A stretch of 64,000 nt of DNA. It comes from Pontibacter lucknowensis (GTDB lineage: Bacteria; Bacteroidota; Bacteroidia; Cytophagales; Hymenobacteraceae). Numbering within the stretch: the stretch's first letter is position 1; every line of letters begins with the position of its first letter. Position numbers and translations under genes: made by a program. Of the stretch, positions 1-10,007 are shown piece after piece. Under the pieces are notes generated by a model. It saw nothing but the letters and a program-made list of their open reading frames with translations. It did not search any database and was not told the DNA's origin. Location: the NCBI RefSeq assembly GCF_900156415.1, contig NZ_FTNM01000006.1, positions 186,001 through 250,000 on the forward strand, given 5' to 3'.

Positions 1-806
1 CAGCCACTCCGCCGCCCAGCTACCTCTACAGCACCTACGATCTGAACAACCAGGTACAGCTGGCACTTACCATTCCAGGCGGCCAGACAGCCCAGCAGAT
101 TCGCTTCCAACACAGTATTGAGGGAGAGCCCTTTGCAGACCTGGCCACCAGCCAGCAGACAGAGCATACGGACCCGCTGCAACCGCTGAATCCGGCTTGC
201 TACCGCGCCAGCTACACCAACCCCTGTGAGCGCAACTCGGCTCCCAGCAACACCACCTGCCCGGTTTACCTGATCGCACTACCCCAGGAGAACGCCCCGG
301 TTGTCTCGTTGGGCTGGACTGGCTATGTTGGTTTTCCGGATGGCGTGAGCCAGTATACGCTGGAGCTACTGGACGCTGACGGCCGTGTGGTCAGCAGTAT
401 ACCGGTTACGGGCAATACCTACACAGACCGCAACCTGAGTGAGGAGCTTCAGGAGCTGCGCTATCGTGTACGGGTGACTTCCGGTAACGGCAATGCCACC
501 TCTTATTCCAACACGGTGGTCATCCAGCAGCCTTTGCAGGTGCATATTCCCAATGCATTTACGCCTAACGGTGACGGACTGAATGATGTGCTCGAAGTAA
601 AAGGGCGCTTCATCAGGTCCTTCAGCATCAAGGTATACAACGGCATGGGACAAGTCGTGTTTGCTTCTGACGACCGCAACAATGGCTGGGACGGCACCTA
701 CCAGGGCAAACCACAGCCAGCAGGAGCCTATGCCTACGAAATCAACATAGTGAGCAACAATGGGGAAGCAAAGCGCCGTACCGGTACTGTCACGCTGCTG
801 CGCTAA
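1..806 (+). CDS. T9SS type B sorting-domain protein, 5' truncated
   Basis: The open frame runs from the window edge (first full codon at 3) to the TAA at 804-806, showing 267 residues of what is probably a much larger protein. The last ~85 residues begin with PNAFTPNGDGLNDVL and form the CHU_C / gliding-motility C-terminal domain, the T9SS type B export signal. The preceding ~180 residues look like Ig/fibronectin-like beta-sandwich modules (for example a stretch ending in YRVRVTSGNGNATSYSNTV). The inferred product is therefore a secreted or surface-anchored protein moved across the outer membrane by the type IX system. What its missing N-terminal part does cannot be seen. It converges on the next gene with a 25-base gap and no clear terminator between them. 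Confidence 0.9.
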   Translation, partial: ATPPPSYLYSTYDLNNQVQLALTIPGGQTAQQIRFQHSIEGEPFADLATSQQTEHTDPLQPLNPACYRASYTNPCERNSAPSNTTCPVYLIALPQENAPVVSLGWTGYVGFPDGVSQYTLELLDADGRVVSSIPVTGNTYTDRNLSEELQELRYRVRVTSGNGNATSYSNTVVIQQPLQVHIPNAFTPNGDGLNDVLEVKGRFIRSFSIKVYNGMGQVVFASDDRNNGWDGTYQGKPQPAGAYAYEINIVSNNGEAKRRTGTVTLLR

Positions 807-831
807 TCCAGAACCAGTACGGCGCCACTTA

Positions 832-3800
832 CTATCTCTCAACCACTATTTTCACGGTCTGCACCCCGCCAGCACTGGTAATCCGAGCCAGGTACATGCC
901 TTTTTTCAAAGAGGAGACATCCAACTGGACTTCGGTGACTTCACCCGCTTTTGCTTGGCCCTGTCTTACCTGCTGCATCAGCGCCCCTTTCATATCAAAA
1001 AGCTGCAGTTCATAAGCGCTTTCCACAGCCGAGGTAAAACGAATTGTTGTGAGCGCATCGGCAGGATTCGGATAGGCTAGCAGTTCGGTTGATGCCAGTC
1101 TCTGCATACCTTCCCCATTAGCAGCATGCAGGTCGCGGTTGTCTTTTCTGCCATTGATCACGATGTTGCCCCAACCGATGCGGGGTCCGGTTTCGGATGA
1201 CAGGTCGTAAATATCACCTCCAGACTCAAAGTTGTCGAACACAACTGCATTGCCACGGCTAAGGTCCCAGATGCGGATGCGAAGCTGATCATTAGGATCG
1301 TTTTTGCCTTTGCCACCCGCGTCGCGCACCGACACGATATAGCCGAATCTGCCTACGCCCTGTAGTTGTGCTGTCCCTTTCCAGATGGCCTGGTCTCCGG
1401 TGATCACCAGCCAGTCGAGCGCTCCGCTTTGGGAGAATTCCTGCTTGTTCACGGTCAGCTGCAGTGTGCCTTGCGGTCTGGTGGCATGCTTGTTCTGATA
1501 CCGGACATAGAAAGAGAATTCAGCTTCGAGCTTTTGGCTATTGCCACCCAACCCGAAATTGGCCAATACGATGCTGCCAGAGCCCTGGACATGGCCGGCT
1601 TCCGGGTCATAAATGACGTGCCACTGGTTGTAGTCGCTGTTGGTCGCCTCCAGGCAGCTTTCAGAAAAGTCAAGTCCTACCTGGTAGATTCCCGCCTGCG
1701 TATAGATATGCTTGCCCGTGATGCGTGAGGTGCCAAAAGCGGTATAGGACATAGTCGGCTCCGAGCCGTCGCCCCAGGTCCAGCGCAGACCGGTGTCCTC
1801 TGTGAGGATGTAGGGCGAAAAGTCAGCGGTAGTGCGTGCCTCCCAGCCTGCCCGTATGGCATAAGGCGCCAGGTATAGCTGCACATTTACAGGTATAGCG
1901 CAGGATGGCTCTTCTGTGGTTTGACTGTATTTTACGGTTAGGAGGTCAAAGTTTGTATCAGGCGAGTAGGTTGTATTCACCACAAATACATTTCTGTCTT
2001 TGTCCAGAGCCAAAAGTTGTTGCATATGATTAGCCTGCCCTTCCTTGAACACATCCCATACCCTGGAGCCATCTGAGGTCTTGTATTTCACGATTTGCAC
2101 ACCATCCGTAGTACTGTACGCTACATAGATGCCTCCTGCCTCGTCAAGTTCAACAGCCGAGATGGCCCCTTGGAAGGGAGTTGTCCATATAACACCGGGT
2201 TCCTCTGTGCTCAACTTGATTAGCCTGTTATTAAAACTCGTTACGTAGGCTCCGCCAGCATTGTCAAGGATCAGGTTCGACAAGCTGCCTGAATTTGTTA
2301 CCTCGTCAATGGTAGGCTGCCGCCATACGAATGCACCACTAGCTGCCTCAAACTTAAGCAGGTAGGCCACATGCTCACCAGTGTCCAGAATGTCGAGGGC
2401 AGCCAGGTATACGCCTGAAGTGGTATCAACGGCTATACCCGTCACCTGGTGTTCAGTCTGTCGGTTACTGCTGTTGTAAATTTCGTTCCACAGCACACTG
2501 CCGTCGCCGCCCGCATACTTTGCCAGCGCCAGATTGTTTACTACAGCGGGGGCACGTGCGGTGCCAGTCACATACACATCACCTGTTTCGTCCAGGGCGA
2601 AGGCAACCAATTCATTCAGGTCACTGTCTGAGTCTTGCCGTCCGTAACGCTTGGTCCAGAGTTCCTGTCCTGTTTCAGTGTCAACTTTGATTAGGAAATC
2701 CTCTTGAGGAAGATCAAACTGAGGACTAACCGTGCCCATGATGTAGAGATTCCCCAGTTGGTCGAGTTGTATTTCCCTGCCCAGGTTAGCATCTGTGGGA
2801 CCATGCTCTTGTTCCCAGATCGTCCCGCCCGTAGCACCGCTCAATTTAAGTTGCCTGATTTGCGGACGCGCATCGCTTCCGTACACGCTTAGCATCATAT
2901 ACACAGCGCCCGCTGCGTCTACTGCCAGATGTTTGGACTGCCTGACATCACTGTTATAGAACTGCCTGTTCCAGAGCAGCTCCCCGTCAGGCGAGTACTT
3001 GAGCAAAAAAGCATGCTGATACGGACGTGAAGCATCCGGGTTCCCGCTGGTGGCCGTAACATACACATTACCATCATTATCCGTCACCATGTTCGCTGGC
3101 TGGTCTATACCTGGTAAAGTGTGGATGAAGGTAGTATTGAAAACAAGCGCACCTGTAGCTGTCTGAAGGCTCGCCACAAAAAGGTGTGAATCAACACCAC
3201 CAGAGGTTCCGGTCAGGTGCAAAGTACCCGCTTCAGATACTTTCACCCCATCCAGTACATAGGTGCTGTCTTCCTGAGAAGCATATTCCCATACCTGCTC
3301 CCCATTGGTAGCGCTATACCTGCCAACCGCAAAGGCAGCATCTGAAAGTGTGACACCTAGGTAAGCATGACCCGCCTCGTCTGTGTCAAGGGCAGCAAAA
3401 GAGCCCTGTTGCAGACTCGACCAGTGTAAACTGCCATCAGCAGCGCCATACCTTGCCAGCTGAGTGCCTCCCTGCACGTTGCTGACCATGTAGAGCCCTC
3501 CTGCTTCATCAGCCACCAGCTGCCCGGGTATACCTGCACTCTGTAGTGGCTCCTGCCACACCTGGTTGCCATTGGCGGCATCATACCTGATCAGGAAGCT
3601 TCCTTCGGGCTGATCAGGATCCGTTGCATATAGTACCCCCCAGGTATAGACGCCCCCTGTTTCGTCCACGGCAATTTGCATTGCACGGTTCTGCAGATTG
3701 GAATCGTACTGCACTTGCCAAACCAAAGAGCCATCTGCCCTGCTGCGCTTTGTTGTCAGCATCTGGCTGGCGTTATCCAAAATACCCGTGCTGCCTGTCA

Positions 3801-4485
3801 GGTAGATGTCTCCCTGACTGTCCAGGGCTATACCCGCCACATGCTGGTACACGTTAGGGGGTTCAGTTCCAGACACAGATTGTATCCATATCCTTTCCCC
3901 ATTGGCGGCATTGTACTTAAACAATTGCGTAAAGTCTCCAGGCATATTAAAATGGCCAGAGCCAACCATAATCAGTCCTCCCCTATTATCTGCCAATAGC
4001 TCTATACCTGTCATGTTACTAAACGGCGTCTCACTCTGCTGCCAGACCACCTGGCCATCTGCTACATTATAGTTCACCACATACACCGTCGTTCTGGAAC
4101 CCATGTCAACCGTGGAAGCGGCTACGTAAAAGCCTGTTTCGTCCAGTGCGACATCAACCAAGGCATGGGGATATTGGAACAGTGGAAAATGGTGCTGCCA
4201 GAGCACTTCGCCAGTGGGGCTAAATTTAGCTGCCACAAAGGCATCGTAATTGGTAGGAGAACCCAGGGTGCTACTTCTGCTGTTGCCCGCCACATAGGTG
4301 TTGCCAGCTGCATCAACCGCGCTAAAAGCACCTGACTCAAACGTGGGAAAATCGCTGCCATAGCGCCGCTCCCAGGCTTCTGTAACCTGCTGCGCCAAAA
4401 CAGGCTGCACAAGAAGTGAAAGAAACAAAGAAACGACTAACAGGAATCCATAGTCCCGATTGGGCAAGCGTGTAAAATCTGACAT
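832..4485 (-). CDS. Secreted beta-propeller protein with PKD and T9SS type A sorting domain
   Basis: 1217 residues. A signal peptide (hydrophobic core around residues 13-30, ending VLAQ) precedes a long array of repeats of the form DxxGNxYxxG (AAGNTYVAG, SQGDIYLTG, NDGNVYVTA, ETGDVYVTG). This resembles SBBP / PQQ-like beta-propeller blades. A PKD-like module containing WTWGDGS lies near residue 915. The last ~80 residues start with YPNPADALTTIRF and end in VKIVVER, a T9SS type A sorting domain (Por_Secre_tail). The protein is therefore predicted to pass Sec and then T9SS and be released or attached at the cell surface. The ligand or substrate is unknown. It lies tail-to-tail with a type B substrate. 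Confidence 0.9.
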   Translation of the reverse strand: MSDFTRLPNRDYGFLLVVSLFLSLLVQPVLAQQVTEAWERRYGSDFPTFESGAFSAVDAAGNTYVAGNSRSSTLGSPTNYDAFVAAKFSPTGEVLWQHHFPLFQYPHALVDVALDETGFYVAASTVDMGSRTTVYVVNYNVADGQVVWQQSETPFSNMTGIELLADNRGGLIMVGSGHFNMPGDFTQLFKYNAANGERIWIQSVSGTEPPNVYQHVAGIALDSQGDIYLTGSTGILDNASQMLTTKRSRADGSLVWQVQYDSNLQNRAMQIAVDETGGVYTWGVLYATDPDQPEGSFLIRYDAANGNQVWQEPLQSAGIPGQLVADEAGGLYMVSNVQGGTQLARYGAADGSLHWSSLQQGSFAALDTDEAGHAYLGVTLSDAAFAVGRYSATNGEQVWEYASQEDSTYVLDGVKVSEAGTLHLTGTSGGVDSHLFVASLQTATGALVFNTTFIHTLPGIDQPANMVTDNDGNVYVTATSGNPDASRPYQHAFLLKYSPDGELLWNRQFYNSDVRQSKHLAVDAAGAVYMMLSVYGSDARPQIRQLKLSGATGGTIWEQEHGPTDANLGREIQLDQLGNLYIMGTVSPQFDLPQEDFLIKVDTETGQELWTKRYGRQDSDSDLNELVAFALDETGDVYVTGTARAPAVVNNLALAKYAGGDGSVLWNEIYNSSNRQTEHQVTGIAVDTTSGVYLAALDILDTGEHVAYLLKFEAASGAFVWRQPTIDEVTNSGSLSNLILDNAGGAYVTSFNNRLIKLSTEEPGVIWTTPFQGAISAVELDEAGGIYVAYSTTDGVQIVKYKTSDGSRVWDVFKEGQANHMQQLLALDKDRNVFVVNTTYSPDTNFDLLTVKYSQTTEEPSCAIPVNVQLYLAPYAIRAGWEARTTADFSPYILTEDTGLRWTWGDGSEPTMSYTAFGTSRITGKHIYTQAGIYQVGLDFSESCLEATNSDYNQWHVIYDPEAGHVQGSGSIVLANFGLGGNSQKLEAEFSFYVRYQNKHATRPQGTLQLTVNKQEFSQSGALDWLVITGDQAIWKGTAQLQGVGRFGYIVSVRDAGGKGKNDPNDQLRIRIWDLSRGNAVVFDNFESGGDIYDLSSETGPRIGWGNIVINGRKDNRDLHAANGEGMQRLASTELLAYPNPADALTTIRFTSAVESAYELQLFDMKGALMQQVRQGQAKAGEVTEVQLDVSSLKKGMYLARITSAGGVQTVKIVVER

Positions 4486-4867
4486 AGGAATGGAGTAAAT
4501 TTATTGTACCATATATAGTTATAATCACACAGAAGCATTGTTGCTCCAATCTAAGAAGACGTAGAAAAGGGTGAAAGTTGTGGAAAAGGAGCGGATGTAC
4601 CATTGCTGACAAAATTGCCAGCTGGGCAAACAATTTATTATATGTATAATTATAATACGGAAGTTCTACCTTTCAGGATAGATAAATTTCACAGCATTAG
4701 TGCAAAAAAATGGGGCGAAAGAATTGGACCCAATTGATTATGAAGCATCGCCGGCTCATCTCACCGACACCATTTTTCCCTTAATTCAAGATATGCTTGT
4801 ATATTTGTATACCCCTCGGCTACGGGGGACGTTTATACCTGTACAGTACACCAAAAGAAGATAGACT
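4486..4867. other. Intergenic spacer between divergent genes
   Basis: 382 bases without a convincing ORF. It is AT-rich and carries the upstream regions of the T9SS type A gene (minus) and ybaB (plus). The only site I can name is the -7 box for ybaB at 4800-4807. Two TATACC motifs sit at about 4808-4835. Confidence 0.5.
4800..4807 (+). promoter_or_regulatory. Probable -7 box for ybaB
   Basis: TATATTTG matches the Bacteroidetes primary sigma -7 consensus TAnnTTTG, 60 bases before the ybaB ATG. No TTTG is present at the expected -33 spacing, so the call is moderate. Confidence 0.5.
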
Positions 4868-5203
4868 ATGTTTGATATGATGGGCATGATGGGCAAGATG
4901 AAAGAAGTCCAGGCCAAAATGAAAGAAGCGCAGGACAACCTGCAGCACATTACCGTTACCGCCGAGTCGGGTGCGGGCCTCGTGAAAGCGACTGTGAATG
5001 GGCAACGCAAGCTCCTCAAGATTGAGATTGACGATTCCATCCTGAACACGAACGACCGCGACATGGTAAACGACCTGGTGGTGGCTGCCGTGAACAACGC
5101 CATGCTGACTGCGGGCGAACGCGCTGCTGAAGAAATGAAGAAGAGCACAGAAGGCCTTTTACCTAATATCCCCGGTTTAGATCTAGGAAACTTTGGCCTC
5201 TAA
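4868..5203 (+). CDS. ybaB: YbaB/EbfC family nucleoid-associated protein
   Basis: 111 residues, the normal size of the family. The Met-rich N-terminus (MFDMMGMMGKMKEVQAKM), the amphipathic helix and the core with KATVNGQRKLLKIEIDD are characteristic of YbaB/EbfC, small dimeric DNA-binding proteins associated with the nucleoid and often found near recombination or replication genes. Here the neighbour is instead a glycosyltransferase whose TTG start lies 11 bases inside the ybaB 3' end, so the two are probably co-transcribed and translationally coupled. The family assignment is strong, but a specific role in this organism is not. Confidence 0.93.
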   Translation: MFDMMGMMGKMKEVQAKMKEAQDNLQHITVTAESGAGLVKATVNGQRKLLKIEIDDSILNTNDRDMVNDLVVAAVNNAMLTAGERAAEEMKKSTEGLLPNIPGLDLGNFGL

Positions 5204-6215
5204 TCCCAGCCTCACGGCTATTGTCATACTTAATTGGAACGGACTCCGCTATCTGCAGGAGTTTTTGCCCTCGGTAGTGGCCAACAGTTCTGGCTGTGAG
5301 GTCATCGTGGCCGACAATGCCTCTACCGATGGCTCTATTCCTTTCTTACAGGAGCACTTTCCGCAGGTGCGCATCATCCAAAACGACGACAACTACGGCT
5401 TCTGCGAAGGGTATAACATTGCCCTGCGCCAGATCGATGCCAAGTACTACGTGCTGCTGAACTCTGATGTGGACGTGCCGCCGGGCTGGACAGAACCGAT
5501 CATCCAGTTAATGGAAGCCGACGAGAACATCGCTGTTTGCCAGCCTAAGATCGTTTCGCAGCAACACCCTGACTTTTTTGAGTACGCCGGAGCAGGCGGC
5601 GGTATGCTGGATTCCCTGGGCTATCCTTTTTGCCGAGGGCGTCTGTTTGAAACGCTGGAAGAAGACAAAGGGCAGTACAATGATGTGGCGGAGGTATTCT
5701 GGGCAACAGGCGCTTGTATGTTCGTGCGAGCCAATGCATACCACGGTCTGGGGGGATTAGAGCCAGCTTTTTTTGCGCATATGGAGGAGATAGATTTCTG
5801 CTGGCGCGCCAAGAACGTAGGGTACAAGGTGATGTACAACGGGCACAGCCAGGTATACCATGTGGGAGGCGGTACGCTACACAAGTCCAATCCGCGCAAA
5901 ACTTATCTGAACTTCCGCAACGGCATGGCCTTGCTGTACAAAAACCTGCCAGCCAAGGAGCTGTTTTCAACTGTTGTTATCCGCATCCTGCTCGACTGGG
6001 TAGCGGCCCTGCGTATGCTGCTGGCGGGGCAGCGAGCCGATGCCAAAGCGGTACTTAATGCGCATGCCGATCTGCTACGCAAAAGCAAATACTGGCGGCA
6101 GCGCAGAAAAGAACAACAGCTGAAAGGTACTTTTCCGGCTATGACGGGCGTTTACAGAGGAAGTATTGTGTGGCAGTACTTTGTGCGCCAGCGACGCACG
6201 GTGCGGGAGCTATAG
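5193..6215 (+). CDS. GT2 family glycosyltransferase
   Basis: 340 residues. The N-terminus TAIVILNWNGLRYLQEFLPS followed by VIVADNASTDGS is the nucleotide-sugar binding start of a GT-A family 2 enzyme. VLLNSDVDVP carries the DxD metal site and FFAHMEEIDFCWRA the ED-type catalytic region. Such proteins transfer sugars (often rhamnose-like) to cell-surface polysaccharides from the cytoplasmic face. A TTG start at 5193 is used because the fold begins almost at once, and no ATG lies between it and the motif. It overlaps ybaB by 11 bases. Donor and acceptor cannot be told from the sequence. Confidence 0.9.
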   Translation: MASNPSLTAIVILNWNGLRYLQEFLPSVVANSSGCEVIVADNASTDGSIPFLQEHFPQVRIIQNDDNYGFCEGYNIALRQIDAKYYVLLNSDVDVPPGWTEPIIQLMEADENIAVCQPKIVSQQHPDFFEYAGAGGGMLDSLGYPFCRGRLFETLEEDKGQYNDVAEVFWATGACMFVRANAYHGLGGLEPAFFAHMEEIDFCWRAKNVGYKVMYNGHSQVYHVGGGTLHKSNPRKTYLNFRNGMALLYKNLPAKELFSTVVIRILLDWVAALRMLLAGQRADAKAVLNAHADLLRKSKYWRQRRKEQQLKGTFPAMTGVYRGSIVWQYFVRQRRTVREL

Positions 6216-6428
6216 GTCCCAAACTGTGCTACGCTCTCGGCGCAGGTGCTTGCTTACATTCATCCAGAAGGCCATGATAAAGTACAGGATGATCGGAGAG
6301 CCCAGTGTGAAAAACGAAATGTAGATAAAGGACAGGCGGATGCTGCTAGAGGCTATGCCAAGCTTCTCACCCAACATGGCGCAGACACCAAAAGCCTGAG
6401 ATTCGATAAAATATTGTAGCCTTTTCAC
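6210..6428 (-). CDS. Small PspC-domain-like membrane protein
   Basis: 72 residues. The core ESQAFGVCAMLGEKLGIASS followed by one long hydrophobic segment (LSFIYISFFTLGSPIILYFIMAFWM) matches the short PspC domain pattern, in which a GVCAGLAEYFGI-like stretch precedes membrane helices. PspC proteins sense or respond to inner-membrane stress in enterobacteria. In Bacteroidetes the stand-alone short version has no established job. Its last codons overlap the 3' end of the convergent GT2 gene by 6 bases. A weak -7-like box (TACTTTTA, minus strand, 6447-6454) lies 18 bases before the ATG. Confidence 0.7.
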   Translation of the reverse strand: MKRLQYFIESQAFGVCAMLGEKLGIASSSIRLSFIYISFFTLGSPIILYFIMAFWMNVSKHLRRERSTVWDL

Positions 6429-6558
6429 TTTCGTTTGATTTAATTTTAAAAGTAGGAATTATACAGGTCACTGTCAAAAAAAAATCGACAAACCCCATAA
6501 ATGCAACGCTATAACGCAGGTCGCTACCTATATCTTACGTTGTATACCTGATTCGGAT

Positions 6559-8346
6559 ATGAAACACAACAAAAAAAACGCTGCTTTGTTCCTGCCCCTG
6601 GCTGTTGTTATGCTCACGGCCAACACAGGCTGCACCCTGCAGCGCATGGTAAAACAAGCCCAAAAGCAGGAAATTGAAGTCACCCCAAATCCACTTGTCG
6701 CCAACGGCGAAGAAGTGGTATTTGAGCTAAAGGCCACCCTGCCTGAGAAGATGCTGAAGAACAACCAGGACTACCGCTATAAGATCGATGTGGTATACGA
6801 AGCTGCCGGCCAGCAGCGGGAACACCTGGGTGCACTTAACTTTGATATCGGCAATTATCTATACGAAAACCGTCGCCCGACCATCACGCAGGAGTTTGCC
6901 TTCCCCTACGCTCCGCACAAAAACAAAGGCCGGTTACTGGTGCAGGGTACCGCTATCGACAAGCGCAAACGTGACCGGGTGGCCTATACCCGGGAAGAGC
7001 AGGTAGCAACTGGCCTCAACACCACGGCTCTGCTGATGGTGCGCAGCAACGACTATACCTATGTGCCGGATAACTACAAGACCATGGCCGAAGGTCCTGC
7101 CAGCATCATGTTCTACTTCGACGAAAACCAATTCGCCACCAAAAACTACCTGGGTGAAAACCTCCCCCTGCTGGATCAGTACGCGATGGACACGGTGAAG
7201 CAGCAGACCATCAAGGTGATCGGAAGCCAGGCGCCTAACGAAAAAGGCACTGACCTGGCACAGAAACGCGCCAAAGCGCTTGCCGACTACTACCGCAGCA
7301 AGGTCAGTCTGCTCGACTACTCGGGTAAGAAGGTGGAGATCAGCACGGAAACAGAGCCAACCGACTGGGCAACCTTGTTGGAGCGCGTAAATAAGTCGGC
7401 TTTACCGAAAGCCCAGAAGCAGGAGATAGCTACGATACTGCAAGGTACTGGCTCCGACAAGCAGAAAGCAGATGCCCTGCAGCAGAGTGCAGCTTTCGAT
7501 TACGTACGCAAGTACATCTACCCGACCATGCGCTTTGCCCGTGTAGAGGTGGACTACAATCGCGCCCGCAAATCTGACTACGAGCTATACCTGCTGGCCC
7601 GCCGCATCGCCGACGAGTCTGCCAGCGCTGATGTGCTGACGGCAGACGAGTTGCAGTATGCTGCCACCCTTACTCCCCTGCTGGCTGAGCGCCGCAAACT
7701 CTACGAAGCTGCCGTGAAAACCACCGACAAGTGGCCTGCCTACTACAACCTGGGCGTGGTATATACTGAGATGGCCCGCAAAGAGTACCGTACGAAGGCC
7801 AGAGAAGCACTGCTCGACAAAGCCATTCATAATCTGAACTTTGCCGGATTCCGCAATCCAACGGCCGAAGTAAACTACGCGCTGGCCAGCGCCTATCACC
7901 TGCGCGGCGAACGTGAGAAGGCCCTGCAGATCTACGACTATGCCATTAAAATGGGTGGTGAGCAGGAGCTTCTGCACCGTATCTTCACCGACAAAGCCGC
8001 CCTTGAAATGGAAATGGGCCTCTATGACGAGGCCATCCGCAGCCTGACCTACTCTGGCGACGATTACCAAACCAACATGAACCTGGGCCTGAGTTACCTG
8101 CTGAAAGAAAACTACGAAGGAGCACGAGACTATTATGAAAAAGCGCTGGAGCTAAAGCAGGATGATCCGCTGGCGCATTACTCACTGGCCATCGTGGGTG
8201 CTCGCCAGCAGAACGAAGGCATGGTGCGCATCCATTTACGCCGGGCTATACAGAAGGACCGCAGCTATATGGAACGCGCATTTGATGACCCGGAGTTCGC
8301 CGCCTATCACGGCAAACAGGCATTCCGGGAAGCGATGATACGATAA
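6559..8346 (+). CDS. TPR-repeat outer-envelope lipoprotein
   Basis: 595 residues. A lipoprotein signal ends at ANTGC (Cys25). A beta-rich N-terminal region (~30-160) precedes a stretch containing SIMFYFDENQFATKNYLGE and later DLAQKRAKALADYY, which resembles a degenerate OmpA-like peptidoglycan-associated fold. The C-terminal ~210 residues hold tandem tetratricopeptide repeats (AYYNLGVVYTEMA, NYALASAYHLRGEREKALQIYDYA, NMNLGLSYLLKENYEGARDYYEKAL). It is likely a periplasm-facing scaffold protein of the outer membrane. The domain mix recalls T9SS accessory lipoproteins such as PorE, but the order differs and I do not claim that identity. It is monocistronic. Confidence 0.8.
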   Translation: MKHNKKNAALFLPLAVVMLTANTGCTLQRMVKQAQKQEIEVTPNPLVANGEEVVFELKATLPEKMLKNNQDYRYKIDVVYEAAGQQREHLGALNFDIGNYLYENRRPTITQEFAFPYAPHKNKGRLLVQGTAIDKRKRDRVAYTREEQVATGLNTTALLMVRSNDYTYVPDNYKTMAEGPASIMFYFDENQFATKNYLGENLPLLDQYAMDTVKQQTIKVIGSQAPNEKGTDLAQKRAKALADYYRSKVSLLDYSGKKVEISTETEPTDWATLLERVNKSALPKAQKQEIATILQGTGSDKQKADALQQSAAFDYVRKYIYPTMRFARVEVDYNRARKSDYELYLLARRIADESASADVLTADELQYAATLTPLLAERRKLYEAAVKTTDKWPAYYNLGVVYTEMARKEYRTKAREALLDKAIHNLNFAGFRNPTAEVNYALASAYHLRGEREKALQIYDYAIKMGGEQELLHRIFTDKAALEMEMGLYDEAIRSLTYSGDDYQTNMNLGLSYLLKENYEGARDYYEKALELKQDDPLAHYSLAIVGARQQNEGMVRIHLRRAIQKDRSYMERAFDDPEFAAYHGKQAFREAMIR

Positions 8347-8419
8347 GTTACGCGCTATACATTGCAAATTGACAGACTTATCTTAATTTTACCAACTGAA
8401 CCGAGATTTTAACATTAAT

Positions 8420-9403
8420 ATGCGAAGTATACAGTTTAGAGAAGCCCTTCGTGAAGCCATGTCAGAGGAAATGCGCCGTGACAAGAGCGTGTTCCTGATG
8501 GGTGAGGAAGTAGCCGAATACAATGGTGCTTACAAAGTGAGCCAGGGCATGTTGGACGAATTTGGTCCTGAGCGTGTGATTGACACTCCTATTGCCGAAC
8601 TTGGCTTTGCCGGTATTGGCGTAGGTGCCTCTATGAACGGCCTGCGCCCTATCGTAGAGTTCATGACATTCAACTTCTCACTGGTAGCCATAGACCAGGT
8701 GATCAACTCTGCCGCCAAAATGATGTCTATGTCAGGCGGTCAGTACTCCTGCCCGATGGTATTCCGCGGCCCGACAGGTAGCGCTGGTATGCTGTCTTCT
8801 CAGCACTCCCAGAACTTCGAAAACTGGTACGCTAACACGCCTGGTTTGAAAGTAGTTGTTCCTTCTAACCCATACGACGCCAAAGGTCTTCTGAAGTCTG
8901 CTATCCGCGACAACGATCCGGTGATCTTCATGGAGTCTGAGCAGATGTACGGCGACAAAGGCGAGGTGCCTGAAGAAGAGTACCTGATTCCGATCGGTGT
9001 GGCTGACATCAAACGCGAAGGCTCTGACGTGACCATCGTATCGTTTGGCAAGATGATGAAAGTTGTTTTGGCTGCCGCGGAGGAACTTGCAAAGGATGGC
9101 ATCAATGCGGAAGTAATCGACCTGCGCACGGTGCGCCCGATCGACTACAAAACGCTGATCGAGTCTGTGAAAAAAACCAACCGCATGGTCGTAGTTGAAG
9201 AAGCCTGGCCACTGGCCTCCATCTCTGCTGAGCTGGCTTACCACATCCAGAGCAACGCATTCGATTACATGGATGCCCCTGTGAAGCGTGTAACCTGCCG
9301 CGACGTGCCTCTTCCTTATGCCCCTACTCTGATCGAAGCCTCCCTTCCAAACGTGGAGCGTACGATTGAAGCGGTAAAGCAAGTAATGTATAAGAAAGCT
9401 TAA
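8420..9403 (+). CDS. pdhB: Pyruvate dehydrogenase E1 component, beta subunit
   Basis: 327 residues, the normal length for E1-beta. [58 protein letters not shown] and FRGPTGSAG are hallmark stretches of the transketolase-like beta subunit. With E1-alpha it decarboxylates pyruvate using thiamine diphosphate and passes the acetyl group to E2. The alpha subunit is not adjacent, so it lies elsewhere, a common arrangement in Cytophagales. Codon use is the optimised type of a highly expressed gene and there is no GGTATA motif in it. A strong terminator follows. Confidence 0.95.
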   Translation: MRSIQFREALREAMSEEMRRDKSVFLMGEEVAEYNGAYKVSQGMLDEFGPERVIDTPIAELGFAGIGVGASMNGLRPIVEFMTFNFSLVAIDQVINSAAKMMSMSGGQYSCPMVFRGPTGSAGMLSSQHSQNFENWYANTPGLKVVVPSNPYDAKGLLKSAIRDNDPVIFMESEQMYGDKGEVPEEEYLIPIGVADIKREGSDVTIVSFGKMMKVVLAAAEELAKDGINAEVIDLRTVRPIDYKTLIESVKKTNRMVVVEEAWPLASISAELAYHIQSNAFDYMDAPVKRVTCRDVPLPYAPTLIEASLPNVERTIEAVKQVMYKKA

Positions 9404-9423
9404 GCAGCTTCTTACAATAAATA

Positions 9424-9459
9424 AAAACGCCCCCTGACTCAAAAGCCAGGGGGCGTTTT
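9424..9459. terminator. Bidirectional rho-independent terminator
   Basis: A perfect inverted repeat AAAACGCCCCCTG / CAGGGGGCGTTTT with a 10-base loop. It has T-tracts in both directions and lies between pdhB (plus) and the convergent lipoprotein gene (minus). Confidence 0.93.
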
Positions 9460-9602
9460 GTGTTTGATAGCGACTTTATGGAAAGAACCAAGTACTTCCA
9501 GCGTAAAGTTACTAGCCAGGAATGCACAGTAATTCTTTTTAAAGCTCTCGGAACGCAATTTAAAGTGACTGCCTGCGTTCAGGCCGCAACGCGTTCCTGT
9601 TT

Positions 9603-10007
9603 CTAATCCAGTATTCTTACAGCAATCGGGTTGAGGCGGTCGCCTTCATTCTCGACTTGCACCTCTACTCTATTGCCTTCCTTCAGTTGGTCGAATGTAA
9701 CTGTTTCGCCGTTTCTGGTCAGCCTGGTAGTCTCTCTGAAATAAAGTTCTAGTGTTTTGTTATCGTCAGTTTCCACATAGATCTCAGTCCGTTCAGGTTC
9801 TACTTTTTTCACGTTGCCCTGGTACGTGCCAGATGCTACGGAACTGGATTCGCCATGATGTGAATCCATGTCTTGCGAGTCATCATGCTGTGACTCCATG
9901 GTGGTGTTATCTTGCGATCCTGTGGTATCGGAACCGCCATCCTGACAACTGTATAGAAACAGGGAGAGTAGCGCAAATGCTGCGAATACTGATTTAAGGT
10001 TTTTCAT
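9603..10007 (-). CDS. Small lipoprotein, unknown function
   Basis: 134 residues. The signal peptide ends in a lipobox at LFLYSC (Cys21). It is followed by a low-complexity linker rich in Asp, Ser, His and Gln (roughly residues 25-58). A compact C-terminal domain of ~75 residues begins GTYQGNVKKVEPERTEIYV and includes LTRNGETVTFDQLKEGNRV, which looks like a small OB-like beta-barrel of the type seen in DUF5666-like proteins. The role is unknown. The His/Asp-rich linker could bind metal, but this is only a thought. It stands alone between pdhB and a BrkB-like gene. Confidence 0.8.
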   Translation of the reverse strand: MKNLKSVFAAFALLSLFLYSCQDGGSDTTGSQDNTTMESQHDDSQDMDSHHGESSSVASGTYQGNVKKVEPERTEIYVETDDNKTLELYFRETTRLTRNGETVTFDQLKEGNRVEVQVENEGDRLNPIAVRILD

